This document shows, in pieces, positions 46,445 to 57,677 of a stretch of 64,000 nt of DNA. This DNA comes from Spongilla lacustris (Eukaryota; Porifera; Demospongiae; Spongillida; Spongillidae): the NCBI GenBank assembly GCA_949361645.1, contig OX442421.1, forward strand, positions 2,912,633-2,976,632. The letters run 5' to 3'. Under the pieces are notes generated by a model, which saw nothing but the letters and a program-made list of their open reading frames with translations, was not told the origin of the DNA and searched no databases. Made by a program: the position numbers and the translations under genes. Position 1 is the first letter of the stretch; each line of letters starts with the position of its first letter.

Positions 46445-47984
46445 CAGAGCGGAATATAACGGTCGGCCATCGGACATTTTGCCGTTCAATTTCATGCCGT
46501 GGCCAATCGTTTATTATTACGGTCTGTAATTTCAGCCGATCAGCAACTACGCCCACTAATTACTCTGCTGATTGGCTGCAATAACCAACCTCGATCGTGA
46601 TGGTGATTATGCGGGGAAAGTTTGTTCAGTCCTACGCGTTAATTGAATATTGATTAAGACTATATCCGTGTATCCGTGAGAGTGACCTCTAGCATTGGAT
46701 AGCTAGTCCATATACTATTGTGGCTAATTGAACACTTGCGCTACTGATGTAATATTTGTAGTAGTACTTAAAGATGTGTATTCGTGTGCCAAGTGTTTGT
46801 TGTAATATATTCAACTAGTCAGTTACAAATAGCTATAGCCTATTTCGGTGCGCAAGCTTGTTAAGTTCGTAGTCATAGCCTTGTCATAGGTCCGAGACAA
46901 ATACATCGCGCGTATGGCTAGCAAAAACTTTAAGCGTGTAGCAAGTGCAACAGATGGCAGTCCAGACACTAAAAAGCGACAAGTTACTGTTTCAACTTTT
47001 AAAAAATGGCAATCACAGTACGAGCGCGAACATCAATCGCTTTCTTGGCTGCGTTGCGACGTAGATAAATCGAACCGCGAACTTGTCGGTCTGTTATGGT
47101 GTGACGCTTGTCGGAAGCACGAGACTGAACTGAAAGGTCTAAAGAACTTTTCCAGGGCATGGATAGAAGGATCCAGCAATCACAAGACTAGCAACATCAT
47201 AGACCATGCTACAAATGACCAGCATCGCGCCGCAATGATCAGGATGCGTGCGGTGGCTGCTAAAGCCACAAACCAATCTATTACAACTTACTCGCCTATT
47301 GCCTGCGCTCTTTTGACGATGGACAGAACAGTGAAGGAACGAATGATAAAGAAGTTTGACATTTGTTTTGTAATGGCAAAAGAAGGTTTGGCATTTAGGA
47401 AGTATCCATCACTGCATGAGTTGGAAGTGCGTCATGGTGTAGATATTGGTTTGAGTTATAAAACGAAAAATTCAGCTGCAGAATTCACTCATTACATTGC
47501 GACAGTTATTTGTACAAAGTGTTTCGGCGGTTTCTTTCTACAGCATCCTCATGGATGGGTCAACTGATGCTGGAAATGTAGAGAATGAACTAGTAGCTGT
47601 TCAGTATTGCTCTATAGATGATGTCAATGAGGAACAGAGGACATGCGTGAGGTACTTTTCATTACAAGGTCCACAAAAAGCTGATGCACAGGGTCTGATT
47701 AAATGTCTAGAATGTGGTGTAAAACTGTTGGGGATTGAAAACATCCTAGATAAAGCCAATGTCCTTGGAGTTGCTGAGAATTTTCCTATCCTTGTTGGTT
47801 GTGGGACAGATGGAGCATCAGTTAACATTGCGGAGCACAGAGGGATGAAGGGAAGGATGCAGAATGAACTTCCATGGCTGTTTTGGTCGTGGTGTTATGC
47901 ACATAGATTGGAACTTGCCTGTAAAGATGCACTCTCTAGCAAACTGTTTAAAGACATTGATGAGATCACAAGGAAAAAACGCGT

Positions 47985-48200
47985 AGAATCAATTTTTGAT
48001 TCTATAATTGATTTTTCAATTGTCACTTATGATTTGCATTTGATTCTACGCTAAACAAATCATGCTATGATTTTATAATAGACAAAAAAAATCACATTAT
48101 GATTTTTCAATGACCAACAAATCGCGCTTTGATTTCTGAATCAATTGATGAATCGCGCGCTTGATTTTACAGACGATTCATTAATTAATTCTTTACATCC
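47985..48200. repeat. CACTA left subterminal repeats
   Basis: About four to six short palindromic units of the form AAATC-N6-TGATTT, spaced near 30 bp (for example AAATCATGCTATGATTTT and AAATCGCGCTTTGATTTC). Subterminal arrays in CACTA elements are known to bind element-encoded proteins. Confidence 0.8.
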
Positions 48201-48337
48201 TTTAAGTGGATCACCAATCGATACTAAGGCCATGCAATGCTGCATGCAGATATGTACACTGGTATGTACAAATGTGGTTTTACTGTGGTAATAGCACACG
48301 CAATTTAATCCTCATTACATACATCAATACAATTTGA

Positions 48338-51300
48338 TCATCTTGGAAGCTCGATAACATAAAAAGATGATCCTTTTCCAGCTGGAGCTAAAGTACATCG
48401 GCCTTCAAATCGTCTGGGACTTATTATCCGATCTTGTTCATAAAATTTATCACTAACCATATAATGTTTACTTGACTTGTCTATCTCAGGGGACTTAAAA
48501 CACATCCATTTTACATAACACAGAATGCATTCTTTTATTTCATCCTGCAGACCTTCTTGCCTCAATGTGATATAGATTCTAAAAAAAAATTGAATTCTAC
48601 CATAGTAAGGATGAAGTTCATTATTTTCTTTCATTACAAACATTGCTTTCACAATAGAACCTCTATCAGTGGAATTGAACTCTGATGAGTAAATTTGGTC
48701 ACTGACCACACAGCGACCAAATTTGTCCATTCTTGGATGTACATATATGTCGGTGTCATATATATTTTTACAAAATTGTACAAGTTCCTCATAAAAAATG
48801 GTTTCAATTTTTAAGTTGCATTTGCTAGGATGTTTTAGCTCAATGGGCCAGTCTACAATATTGCCTTGGTCTATTTTGCGTAGAAATGCAAAACGCATTT
48901 CTGCAGGTTGCAAACGTATTAAATTCATAGGGCTTGTGTGAAAGACTTGATGACTTTCTATTGTTGTGACACATTTCAGGCTCTTAGGAACATTTAGTGA
49001 TGATGTAATTACAGGTAGGCTAGAGCTGGCATATGAAAATTGTAACAAGATCCTGTTCATAATTTGGGGCTCAATATCTACCTTGCTGTTAGGAAACTCT
49101 GCAAGAAATCCATTCATTCGTTCATACCCAAAACACCAATAACCATGAGGAGGTCCATAGTCTGCCATTACATCTGGAATATGTAATGCCATATGATAAT
49201 TGATTGACACCTGCCATTTTCCATGTGCTGTTCTGAAACACTTATGATGTTCATGAAGCAGCTTATAAAGGTTTACAATGATATCATCACTCGTAGCAGG
49301 TTGTGAAATGTACTCAACAATTTGACACAGCAAGAGCATTGACTGGTATGCCCTGTCAGGTATCAATCCAACCAAGCATGGTCTAGCATAGATACATGCA
49401 AAATTCTTCCATTGTTGTGCAGTTAACTCAGTCAATCCACCTGCTTTATTGTAGATGTTAGTTGGTAGTCTTCCAAGGTCATATGGAATTCTTATTTTTT
49501 TAATACGATTTTGAAACTCAGTGGCATTGTTTGCTGACATACTTGAAAAGCACAGCTTGGCTTCATTATGTACCATCCCCAATAAAAATGTGTGCATGGG
49601 GTCAGTTATCATCATTCGAATAATGTCAAAATACTCTAGTCGTAGCAATTCACTATATCGAACACCATTTTTTTTCTGAATTGTTTGGGCTTCTGCCAAT
49701 GAATGAGCACTCTGATACTCCTCAGCTTGAATCCTAACCTCTTCCATTGTTCTGCTTGGAGCTTCTGAACATGTGAAATAGCTCATTTTACCACTAGCGC
49801 CACGAGTTGAGGGTTCTCTTTCAGCCTTAAAAGTGCAACGGGAGCACCCAAGATCTGCTTTATGGCCCAAGAATTGAGACACCTTCCTCAATGCTGGCAT
49901 ATCACAAGACACACCAAGAAGTGCAGCTCTGATAACTTTTCCTGATGGATGTAATGGAACACCGTTCCACAGGTCTATCAAGTCATCAACTATTGGTTTC
50001 AGAAAGGTGTTGATATTGCCTTTTGGTTCTGTAGGGCCAGGTATCACACCCAATACCATTGTCCACTTGCTCTTGAAACGCTCACTCCTTGGCAAATTCA
50101 GAACTGTCATCATTATTGCAGAAACCTTATACTCACTATGTTTGAAGGGCTTGAACCAATCTACATTTAAAAGTAGTCCAATATTATTATTGTCGCATAG
50201 TAATGGAGACGTTGGTTGCAAAGGATCCATTAAAAATTCTTTCCATATTTGGCCATCATATACATCTTTCATTTCATTAGCAGTTGAATCTGATGTATCC
50301 TTGGAGGCAATCAGCTGGCAAAATGTTGTATCATTGAACATATGTTTCAGCCATTGGGAGGGAGGTAAAAAATGAAATGTTTTGTGAGGGACCCATTTTT
50401 GCCTTGAAAAAGCCAAGTTTTTATAGTATCCTAATTCATGACCACATCTTTTACCAAAAATGATATTAGAACAACACTTATTCTGCACAATGTCAGTTGG
50501 TTTGTACAGCTGATTACACGAATCATTTGGACAAACAATGAAAACTGTTTTTTCCATCTTTCTAGAACGAACAATCTTATATAAGCTATGAAGAGTTGTG
50601 GGGAAAATGTTGCTCAATGGATGAGCAATGTGATGCAATAGAAATGATATGAGTCCACATATTGCCAGAAGTGCTGCTTTTGTTAGCTTGAACTTGAAGT
50701 ATATACGAAATAGAACCATGCAAATCCAAAGCAGTATGTTACTCAATGATGTTGTCTCATTCAATGGACTTTCATAATGCTCATTTTGTGAAAGATTTTC
50801 TTCCATAATAGCAGTGATTTCATCTCCAGTGTGCTCACTTATTTCATCTGTCATTTCAAACATTTGTTCCTCTTGTGTGTCAGTTGTCGCTTCATCTCCA
50901 AGGGTATCAGAAACAAGTATTTCTTCATTGTCAGATGAAAGCATCTCATCATTGGAGGTATCAGATGTCATTGTCTCTTCACTTCCAGATGATAATTCAT
51001 CGTCAGTTGACTGGTGTTCTAGAAAAACTGACAAGTCTACGCTTGTTACATAAAGTGAGCAATAAGCTTACCTGATAGCTCCATATCCCAATTATTTATT
51101 TCGGATAACTCTTCCACATCACTTGCACTGACACACTTAGAATCATCATCACCTGAATTGAACAGTTAACTCAAAATATGTGAAAGTGCAACTTTGCTGA
51201 ACATTCTAGCAAGACTACAATCAGCATGCCACTGTATGCATGAATTTTGGTAAACACTAATTTTAAGAACATACTAGATACCAATCACACACATAATCAT

Positions 51301-51562
51301 ACGCATGAATAAAGTATATTTTATACATTGAATAGGCAACGTCATAACCTGTAGAAGGCCTTCTTCCTTTTTTTTCGTTGGAGGATGCTTCTAAATTGGC
51401 TTTTGTAGTACTGATCCCAAAAATTGAACGATGTCGTCGAACAGTTCTATATGCGTACCACGAGGACCCCTTACACTTCGCACAATCACAGACATACTGG
51501 ACTACGCTGGAACTGCTTGAGTTCGCACGCTTACTGAACACTGCATCATCGTTTTGCGCCAT
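48338..51562 (-). CDS. CACTA Tnp2-type transposase, 3 exons, 994 aa
   Basis: Exons on the minus strand are 51562-51349, 51152-51072 and 51027-48338, with introns of 196 and 44 bp; CAG|GTTATG and CAG|GTAAGC donors and TTCAG and TGTCAG acceptors keep the frame. ATG at 51562 opens MAQNDDAVFSKR. The total of 2985 nt gives 994 residues plus stop. An acidic Ser/Asp/Glu-rich stretch (about 75-185) and two hydrophobic segments (about 195-235) precede a Cys cluster (CPNDSC at about 264, then CC and C). The Tnp2 catalytic region shows LNVDWFKPFKHSEYKV (Asp about 388), IPGPTEPKGNINTFLKP, CDMPALRK, CSRC, and DPMHTFLLGMV (Asp about 574). It would excise and insert the element in the nucleus. No stops or frameshifts are seen. 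It is divergent from the gene at 51623. Confidence 0.85.
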
Positions 51563-51622
51563 TACACTGCACGTCAATCAATTAACGCAAGTGCCTAATT
51601 CTTGCACACTACACGTGCTTTC
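51563..51622. promoter_or_regulatory. divergent intergenic promoter region of the CACTA genes
   Basis: Only 60 bp separate the two start codons (51562 on minus, 51623 on plus). Any promoters must therefore overlap this gap and the neighbouring coding sequence. I see no clear TATA box; the gap contains CAATCAATTAACGC. Bidirectional transcription is inferred from layout only. Confidence 0.5.
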
Positions 51623-52594
51623 ATGTCCAGGCAAAGCGGTACAGTGGATGCTGCGTTGCGTAGCAAAGTACGATTGATGGAGGAGCGCATAGCTGAGCTT
51701 GAAACGCTGTTTGAGCGTATAGATGTTCTTGAAGAGCAGATGCAAAGGACAGAGCGTAAGTGCGCACGTATATATATATATATATAAAGACCGCCTGATC
51801 GCTTTACATGTATGTTTTAGAGCCCAGCGAAGCTAATGAAAGTCCAAAGGAGCAAAGTTCTAAGGCCATCATACCACTGGTAAGTTACTTTATGCCACAT
51901 AACTAACACAACTGTATATTTTGTACTCGAACAAGGCTGCAGTACAAGATGCATTTCACGAGCATGCCAGTGAGCTTGGTGATTGTCTGAAGGACAAAGT
52001 TTGGAGCCAATTAGAAAAGGAGCTACAAGAGAAGTTACTAAATTCTGTCAAAACCAATCTGACGTACAACAAGCAGTGGATTCCTCGGGATCAAGTAATC
52101 AGAAAGAGAATAAAGGTAAAATGTGCGCGCATGTGATAGTTCACACGCCATTTGAAATACATATTTAGGACTACTATACCTCCAAAAGAAGTACTGTCCT
52201 AATTAAAGGAGACCCTGAAAACAAAAGGCAAAGGCGCTTGTCTCTTAAGCGAAGTCGTCTAACATTAGTAAGTCGATCGACGTCCATGCATCGCACGAGT
52301 AGGCATCAATTTAAATTTGTTATTCCTCGCCAGGCTGCTCGCGACAAGGCTGTTAAGGAAGCAATTGCGGCTGGAGTGATTAAAGACGACGACCTCGAGG
52401 CCATCAAGGAGCTCCGAGCTTCCATAGAGGCTGTGCCGCTCGATGAACTGCAACCAGTGGACGCGGATGAAGTTGAAGAGCGCTCTGCGTTCGATAAGAG
52501 GCGCTTGATAACCATCGAAAAAGCCCGGGCATCCCGTCACACAGCTGCTCCAACAGCAGAAAGCCTTATTTCAGACGACAGTTGTAGTAACTGA
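51623..52594 (+). CDS. CACTA second gene: small basic coiled-coil protein, unknown
   Basis: Exons 51623-51755, 51821-51879, 51936-52115, 52169-52267 and 52334-52594 join in frame with GTAAGT or GTAAAA donors and TTTTAG, ACAAG, TTTAG and CGCCAG acceptors. Introns are 65, 56, 53 and 66 bp. The spliced product is 243 aa. The last intron is a multiple of three with no stop, so keeping it gives 265 aa. The N-terminus has a heptad-like helix (LRSKVRLMEERIAELETLFE, then RIDVLEEQMQ). The middle has EHASELGDCLKDKVWSQLEK, then a basic block (NKRQRRLSLKRSRLTL). The tail is acidic, then basic. I recognise no family. By analogy with two-gene plant CACTA elements (TnpD and TnpA) it may bind the subterminal repeats; this is a hypothesis. 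Confidence 0.65.
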
Positions 52595-52629
52595 CTATAC
52601 ATAGAGTTGTATTCAATCATGAGACACAG

Positions 52630-52915
52630 AATCATTTGTTAAATCACTGTATGATTTGGATGTGATTTTGCAGTGTTTTATACAATTGATTTTTCTAAGA
52701 ATCAGTTGATAAATCTCTGGGTGATTATGATATGATTTTTCAGAGTATTTACCTATTGATTTTAATGGGAAATCAATTGTTAAATCACCTATTGATTATT
52801 GCCTGATTCCACAATAGATTTTTGCTTGAAATAGATGATAAATCAATCATTGATTCTATACGTGATTTTTACAACCAAATCAGTTGACAAATCAAACATT
52901 GATTCACCGCGAGTT
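52630..52915. repeat. CACTA right subterminal repeats
   Basis: About five units, roughly 40-75 bp apart, each with AAATC-N6-TGATT and a following TGATTTTT (for example GTTGACAAATCAAACATTGA and GTTAAATCACCTATTGATTA). They share the AATC...GATT core with the left array. Confidence 0.8.
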
Positions 52916-54462
52916 TTTGCTGTGGATGCTTCTCAGACTTTACTACCTGTATGAGAAGTCCCCAAAGAAGTGCCGCGAGCTGGAAGATGTGGTATCTGAG
53001 CTTAAAGAGGTGTATGAATTTCCCAAGACTGGGAACATGCCAGTTCGTGCTCAAGGTACTCGATGGATAAACCACAAACGCAATGCTTTGCAACGTGTTG
53101 TGGATAGATATGGAGCGTATCTTAATCACCTTTCTACAGTGGCTGAGGACACTACTAAAAGTGAAGATAGAGCCCGCATCAAGGGATACGTCACAAAATG
53201 GCAACACTCCAGAATATTAATTGGAGCAGCACTGTATATAGATGTGTTGAAGCCAGCATCTCTTCTCAGTTTGAGTCTGCAAGGAGAACATCTGGATGTT
53301 ATTCAAGGAATAGACTCTATTCTGAAGTTTAGCAAACTGTTGGTAACTCTCACTGATCAAAACCCTCTTCAATGGCCCACTGTCAAGCTTGTTTGCAGCC
53401 GAGTGAAAGAAGAAAAGGGGGAAAAGCTATACCAAGGTGCAGTTTTACATAATTACAACACCACAACACTTAAGCACTGTTCAGACCAAGCTATTGCTGA
53501 TGCAAAACAGTTGGATGATAAACTAAGAGAGCGACTGGAATGGTCTGATGTCAGGATGCTAAGAGCAATAGCGGTATTTTTAAATACCCAGAGTTGGCAG
53601 TGCACAGCGGTAGGATCTGACACAGAAATGGGTGACAATGCAGAAATTAAAATAGCATTAGAATACATATCATCGCACTTCAGAGAGCCTTTGGAAGCTA
53701 AAGGTATTAATCTTTCAGGCATACAAGATGAAATTGAAGAGATAGTTCAGTATGCCAGGAAGTATTTGAATTTAGTGAAAGAAGGCTATCAGAAGATTTG
53801 GTACAAACTGCACATTGCTCCTGATGTTGGAAAATGGAGGAACATACTTCTAATCAGTGAGCTGCTGTTTAGTTTACCATTCTCAAACGGTCGCATCAAA
53901 AGCATGTTCTCACTGTTAAAAGTTATCAAGACAGACAGAAGGACCAGCTTAGACACTCCAACACTGTCAGACCTCCTTGAAATTACAATGGAAGGTCCTG
54001 CTGTAGACAAGTTCTCTGCAGAGCATTCTGTTAGTTTTTGGTGGGAGGATAGCAAAACTGGTAGGCGTATGAAGCAAAGACCAAGAAAGCAGTATGAGCA
54101 CAGTGCATCATGAATGGATGCGGAGACTGAGTGTGATGAAGAGCCAGAAATAACTGCTGCCAACGAAGTACAGTCTACCTCAGAAGAGCCTACATGTATT
54201 TTCCAACTTGATGATTGGGATAAATGGTTTGGTCCTCCACCCCCATCACACCTAGTTCTTCCTGATTCAGACCCTAACTCTGATTAATATATGATGTACA
54301 AACCATGCCTTTACTTGCTACTGTGCAAACTATAACACATGTAATTATTTTATACCTGCAATGCTTAGTCATGAATAATTAATGATGTCCGATCATGTCC
54401 GACCAAAATGCCTCTTGGTCTGACATTTTTTCAGATCACTTTAAGGGAGTTATATTCTGCTC

Positions 54463-54850
54463 TAGACATCCCTTGAGTTTTTCTATACATTGTGTTTTAA
54501 GGTTATGCACCTTTGATGTTTTTAATATTTTGCTTTTTAGCAACATTTGTGTGTGTTGCAACGTGATGTCTTACGCATGTTCCTTGCCAAACACAAAAAC
54601 ATTCTGATACTCATATCTCGCTTGCGTATACACAAACACAGCAGTATTAGATCAGCACACACACACATCACACATACATGTACACAATACATGTTGCTGG
54701 CGTTTCTGTATGTGCAATGACTAGGGATGCTCTATCAAGATGTGTTTGCATGACTTACTTGTACAGTGAAGCAGTGGGTTTTCGTTGCAAGCAGGCTCAT
54801 TCAGTTCCACTGCTAAGTGGATGGGAAAAAAATATTAAAATTTATTACCT
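54463..54850. other. spacer
   Basis: AT-rich DNA passing into CACACA-rich sequence from about 54653. No gene recognised. Confidence 0.4.
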
Positions 54851-54852
54851 CA

Positions 54853-55257
54853 GTCCACACATCCACACATACATATCTACACACTCAGTCCACACACATA
54901 ATGATATCCACATACACATATCCACAGTTCACACACATCCACACACACATATCCACACATCCACACACACATATCCACTCATCCACACACACATATCCAC
55001 ACATCCACACACACATATCCACACATCCACACACACATATCCACACATCCACACAAACATATCCACACATCCACACACACATATCCACACATCCACACAC
55101 ACATATCCACACATCCACACACATCCACACATATCCACATCCACACATCCACACACATCCACACACACATATCCACACATCCACACACACACATATCCAC
55201 ATCCACACACACATATCCACACACCTATCCACACACACACGCTCACACACAAACACG

Positions 55258-55310
<53 letters not shown>

Positions 55311-55325
55311 ACACACACACACATA
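54853..55325. repeat. CACACATCCACACACACATAT minisatellite and (CA)n
   Basis: About 18 units near 21 bp (CACACATCCACACACACATA) from 54853 to 55245, merging into a nearly pure (CA)n run to 55325. His/Thr and Cys/Val frames across it are artefacts. Confidence 0.95.
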
Positions 55326-55330
55326 CGCAT

Positions 55331-55690
55331 CAGGGACAATTATACCGGGCTAATTTAGTCTATTGTCCGGTGGTCAATTAACTATCCGGACAAAATGGCC
55401 GGACAAAAACGTGCAGGTGATTTCGATATTTGAATTAGTACAAGCCCTGGACCTAGCTGTAAAAAAAAAAACACTACGCGATAAGTAACGAGAGCTACAT
55501 GTACCTGTAGCTTCGACAAATGGCAACGGGACAATGTCGCGATCACCAGACGCTCGTGTAGCTTTGCTGTGAACTGGAACACGATAATGTCATCCACGTA
55601 GCGTTTTTGTTTTGTGATGTGTGTAAATGCTACAAGGACAGCATTGCATTGTCACGAAACTTTTGGTACTACCCCAATCTAGTTGGGCGT
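55331..55690 (+). pseudogene. hAT relic 3, 5' end only
   Basis: The left end CAGGGACAATTATACCGGGC resembles the end of hAT relic 1 (CAGGGGTCATTATTACGG). ATG 55396 opens MAGQKRAGDFDI then a stop. After frameshifts the sequence reads FDKWQRDN near 55513, then DHQTLV and VAFLFCDVCKCYKDSIALSR, equivalent to the start of the TTF-type finger in the other two hAT copies. Similarity ends near 55690. Confidence 0.65.
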
Positions 55691-56694
55691 AGCCCGATTT
55701 TCGCGTATACTATAAATAGAATACACGAAGACTAAACGGTAACGTTAGAGATAACGTTAGCAGCACTAGGATATTAAAGTGTTTAGGGTTAAAATGTTGA
55801 CAAGGCTGTTCCCCCAAGGCTGTCCTGCACGTTAGGGGTCAAATTTCCTCCCGAAAGCCGAATCCGGGGTCAAATTACACCCCGGGTGCCGACCAGACAC
55901 TCTTCATTTCGAAAAACGAGCACCCGAAAAAAATTGAACGGCCTCGTCCCGAGTCCGCTTCGCGGACGAGGCGCCTTCGACGCCGTACTGCGCGCTTCGC
56001 GCGCCATACAAACTCGCCTAGTACTGCCAATATAAAGACTACAGTGGAAATCGTGATACTTGTCGTTAAAATGTTTTGGGTGTGTTTTAATGTTAGCTTG
56101 ATTTTTTAACATTAACTGTATGCAGTATTGAAAATCTGACAACACAGTGTTGTTAACCAAACATTTGTAAACAAGTAACGGAAATAAGTAAGTGTCACGT
56201 GACTAACACGTCTGTTTGTTTTTGTTTTTAAGTGTCCCAGTCCAAAAAACGGATTTGTAGCATATTTCTCAGCTCTAAGGCAGCAGATCAACACAAAATT
56301 TGGTATGTAAGAGAAAAACAAAACTGCCAAGCGCTTGGCCGAGTCATATTTCAAACCCGGGAAATACTTTGTGTGTTTTCATGGGAGACGTTTGGTTAGG
56401 TGGAAAAGCGTTTAGCATGCTGCTTTGCACAGTGGGCGTTATACGCGACAGTACATCGATTTTTATACCGAGGGATGGTTATTGCACCATAGACACCTAT
56501 GTTTACAACGTAACAGTTAATTTTACCGTCAAAATTCTGCTTGCAAATGTTGAAGCTTAGAAAACACGCCATTTTCGAGTGAATCTCATTACAAATATGA
56601 CGTTATTGGCAATTAATTAAAGGTTTTGTATTGTGGCTGAAGATGGGAACGGCGGATACAAGAACCAAGCATCAACCCGCGTACAAAAGTGGCG
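55691..56694. other. spacer with GC-rich hairpin
   Basis: CGTCCCGAGTCCGCTTCGCG and the following GACGAGGCG can fold back (near 55945-55975), as can CGCGCTTCGCGCG near 55990. No gene recognised. Confidence 0.4.
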
Positions 56695-57533
56695 GGCAAT
56701 CCTGAAGATTAGGGTCCCCACCGTTATTCACGTTTTTAATGATATTCACAACTAGATAAGCACTTCCACAAAATCAGTCATCCGATAACCACGTTATGAA
56801 TATCATTATTTCACGCGCCTTTTCTGGATCGCTAAAAATAACCACCAGGCAGACAAACATCACCACCACTACATACACCAAGCTCCGTTAATCACGCCAA
56901 ACACAGCACCACGCTTTCCACACTGCACAACCGTCGCACTGTCTCCACACATCAACCCGTACCACCGATCGCGTACAAGCTCTGCGTTCTCGCATTCTGC
57001 GTCCACACCGAGTCACGGACACTCACCTACATGTGGAGGTGAAGACAGATTCTCGGATCGGTGTTCTACAAACCTAGATAATTTCTCAATACTATCGCTT
57101 TAAATCACGTGATGGAGGCGTAGCGTGGTAGTGCCCAGGAAAATCATCCACACTCAATCGGGCCTTCGGGGTTCAGAAATATTTGAGGAAGATGGATAAC
57201 CTCTCGATCAAAAAGCGACATACCCGGTTATCCTATAGTACATATTGAATAATTGGCTCTGGTTCCAGTGAGCAGTATTTTAAACCGTTTATCATATTAC
57301 TATATCTTTGTTGACCCCGCGTCGGATGCCTACACCCAAACAATTGAAAGCTCCTAGGCACACGTTAAGAGTGAATACAAGCAGATGCACGGGACCTCTC
57401 ATGGGTGTATGGAGGGGGCGTGGCCGATGAGTTCGAACGACACCCCTTCCCCAACACTAGAAAGTTTAATTCTATTTGGTACATACACTGTACGTATATA
57501 CGTACGAAAAGTACTCACCTAATTCGACCCCTG

Positions 57534-57554
57534 CCCCCCCCCCCCCCCCCCCCC
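57534..57554. repeat. C21 homopolymer
   Basis: Twenty-one consecutive cytosines inside the foldback loop. Confidence 0.95.
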
Positions 57555-57677
57555 GAAGGCGATATGTTTATTTATGATATGATTTGTACATGCACTCACG
57601 TATTTAGTTAAACTAAACAGCAGCTAGTAGTTAGCAATCGCGAGCGAAAGGAGGGGTGGGGGGGGGGGGGTGGGGGG

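Larger units (their letters stand above)
47967..52924. mobile_element. CACTA/EnSpm transposon, apparently intact
   Basis: Left end CACAAGGAAAAAACGCG and right end, read inverted, CACAGCAAAAACTCGCG form terminal inverted repeats of about 28 bp that start CACA. The element is flanked by GAT on both sides (47964-47966 and 52925-52927). Removing the element plus one GAT restores ATTGATGAGATGCTTCTC, reading IDEMLL exactly as in hAT relic 1 (VEEMLL), which proves the insertion point. It carries two divergent multi-exon genes and subterminal repeat arrays. No lesion is visible in the transposase, so insertion is probably recent. Confidence 0.95.
46914..54287 (+). pseudogene. hAT transposase 2 (ZNF862-like group), interrupted
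   Basis: ATG 46914 opens MASKNFKRVASATDG, then FKKWQSQYEREHQSLSWLRC and a TTF-type zinc finger (LLWCDACRKHE, then SRAWIEGSSNHKTSNIIDHA). Relative to hAT relic 1, a 14-bp deletion near 47510-47530 shifts the frame before FYSILMDGSTDAGN (first Asp). Then come VGCGTDGASVNI (second Asp) and WCYAHRLELACKDA. At 47966 the CACTA element intervenes; the frame resumes at 52928 as LRLYYLYEKSPKKC. The C-terminal part is open to a TGA at 54111 and then in frame to TAA at 54285, including a dimerisation region (NGRIKSMFSLLKVIKTDRRT). The protein is inactivated three ways: frameshift, insertion and nonsense codon. Confidence 0.85.
46445..54462 (+). mobile_element. hAT element 2, split by a CACTA insertion
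   Basis: The left end CAGAGCGGAATATAAC at 46445 is mirrored at the right by GTTATATTCTGCTCTA, ending about 54462-54464. Flanks read TGGACATC on the left (46437-46444) and TAGACATC on the right (54463-54470), a 7-of-8 match for an 8-bp hAT target duplication. Without the 4.96-kb insertion the element is about 3.06 kb. Its left end shares TAACGGTCGG-type sequence with hAT relic 1, so they are related families. Confidence 0.85.

Noticed and set aside
47490..47545. A short intron in hAT transposase 2 ending TTTCTTTCTACAG
   Set aside because: Comparison with hAT relic 1 shows a 14-bp deletion inside conserved coding sequence; splicing there would remove needed residues.
54885..55358. Cys/Val-rich and His/Thr-rich frames
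   Set aside because: Translations of CACACA-based minisatellite.
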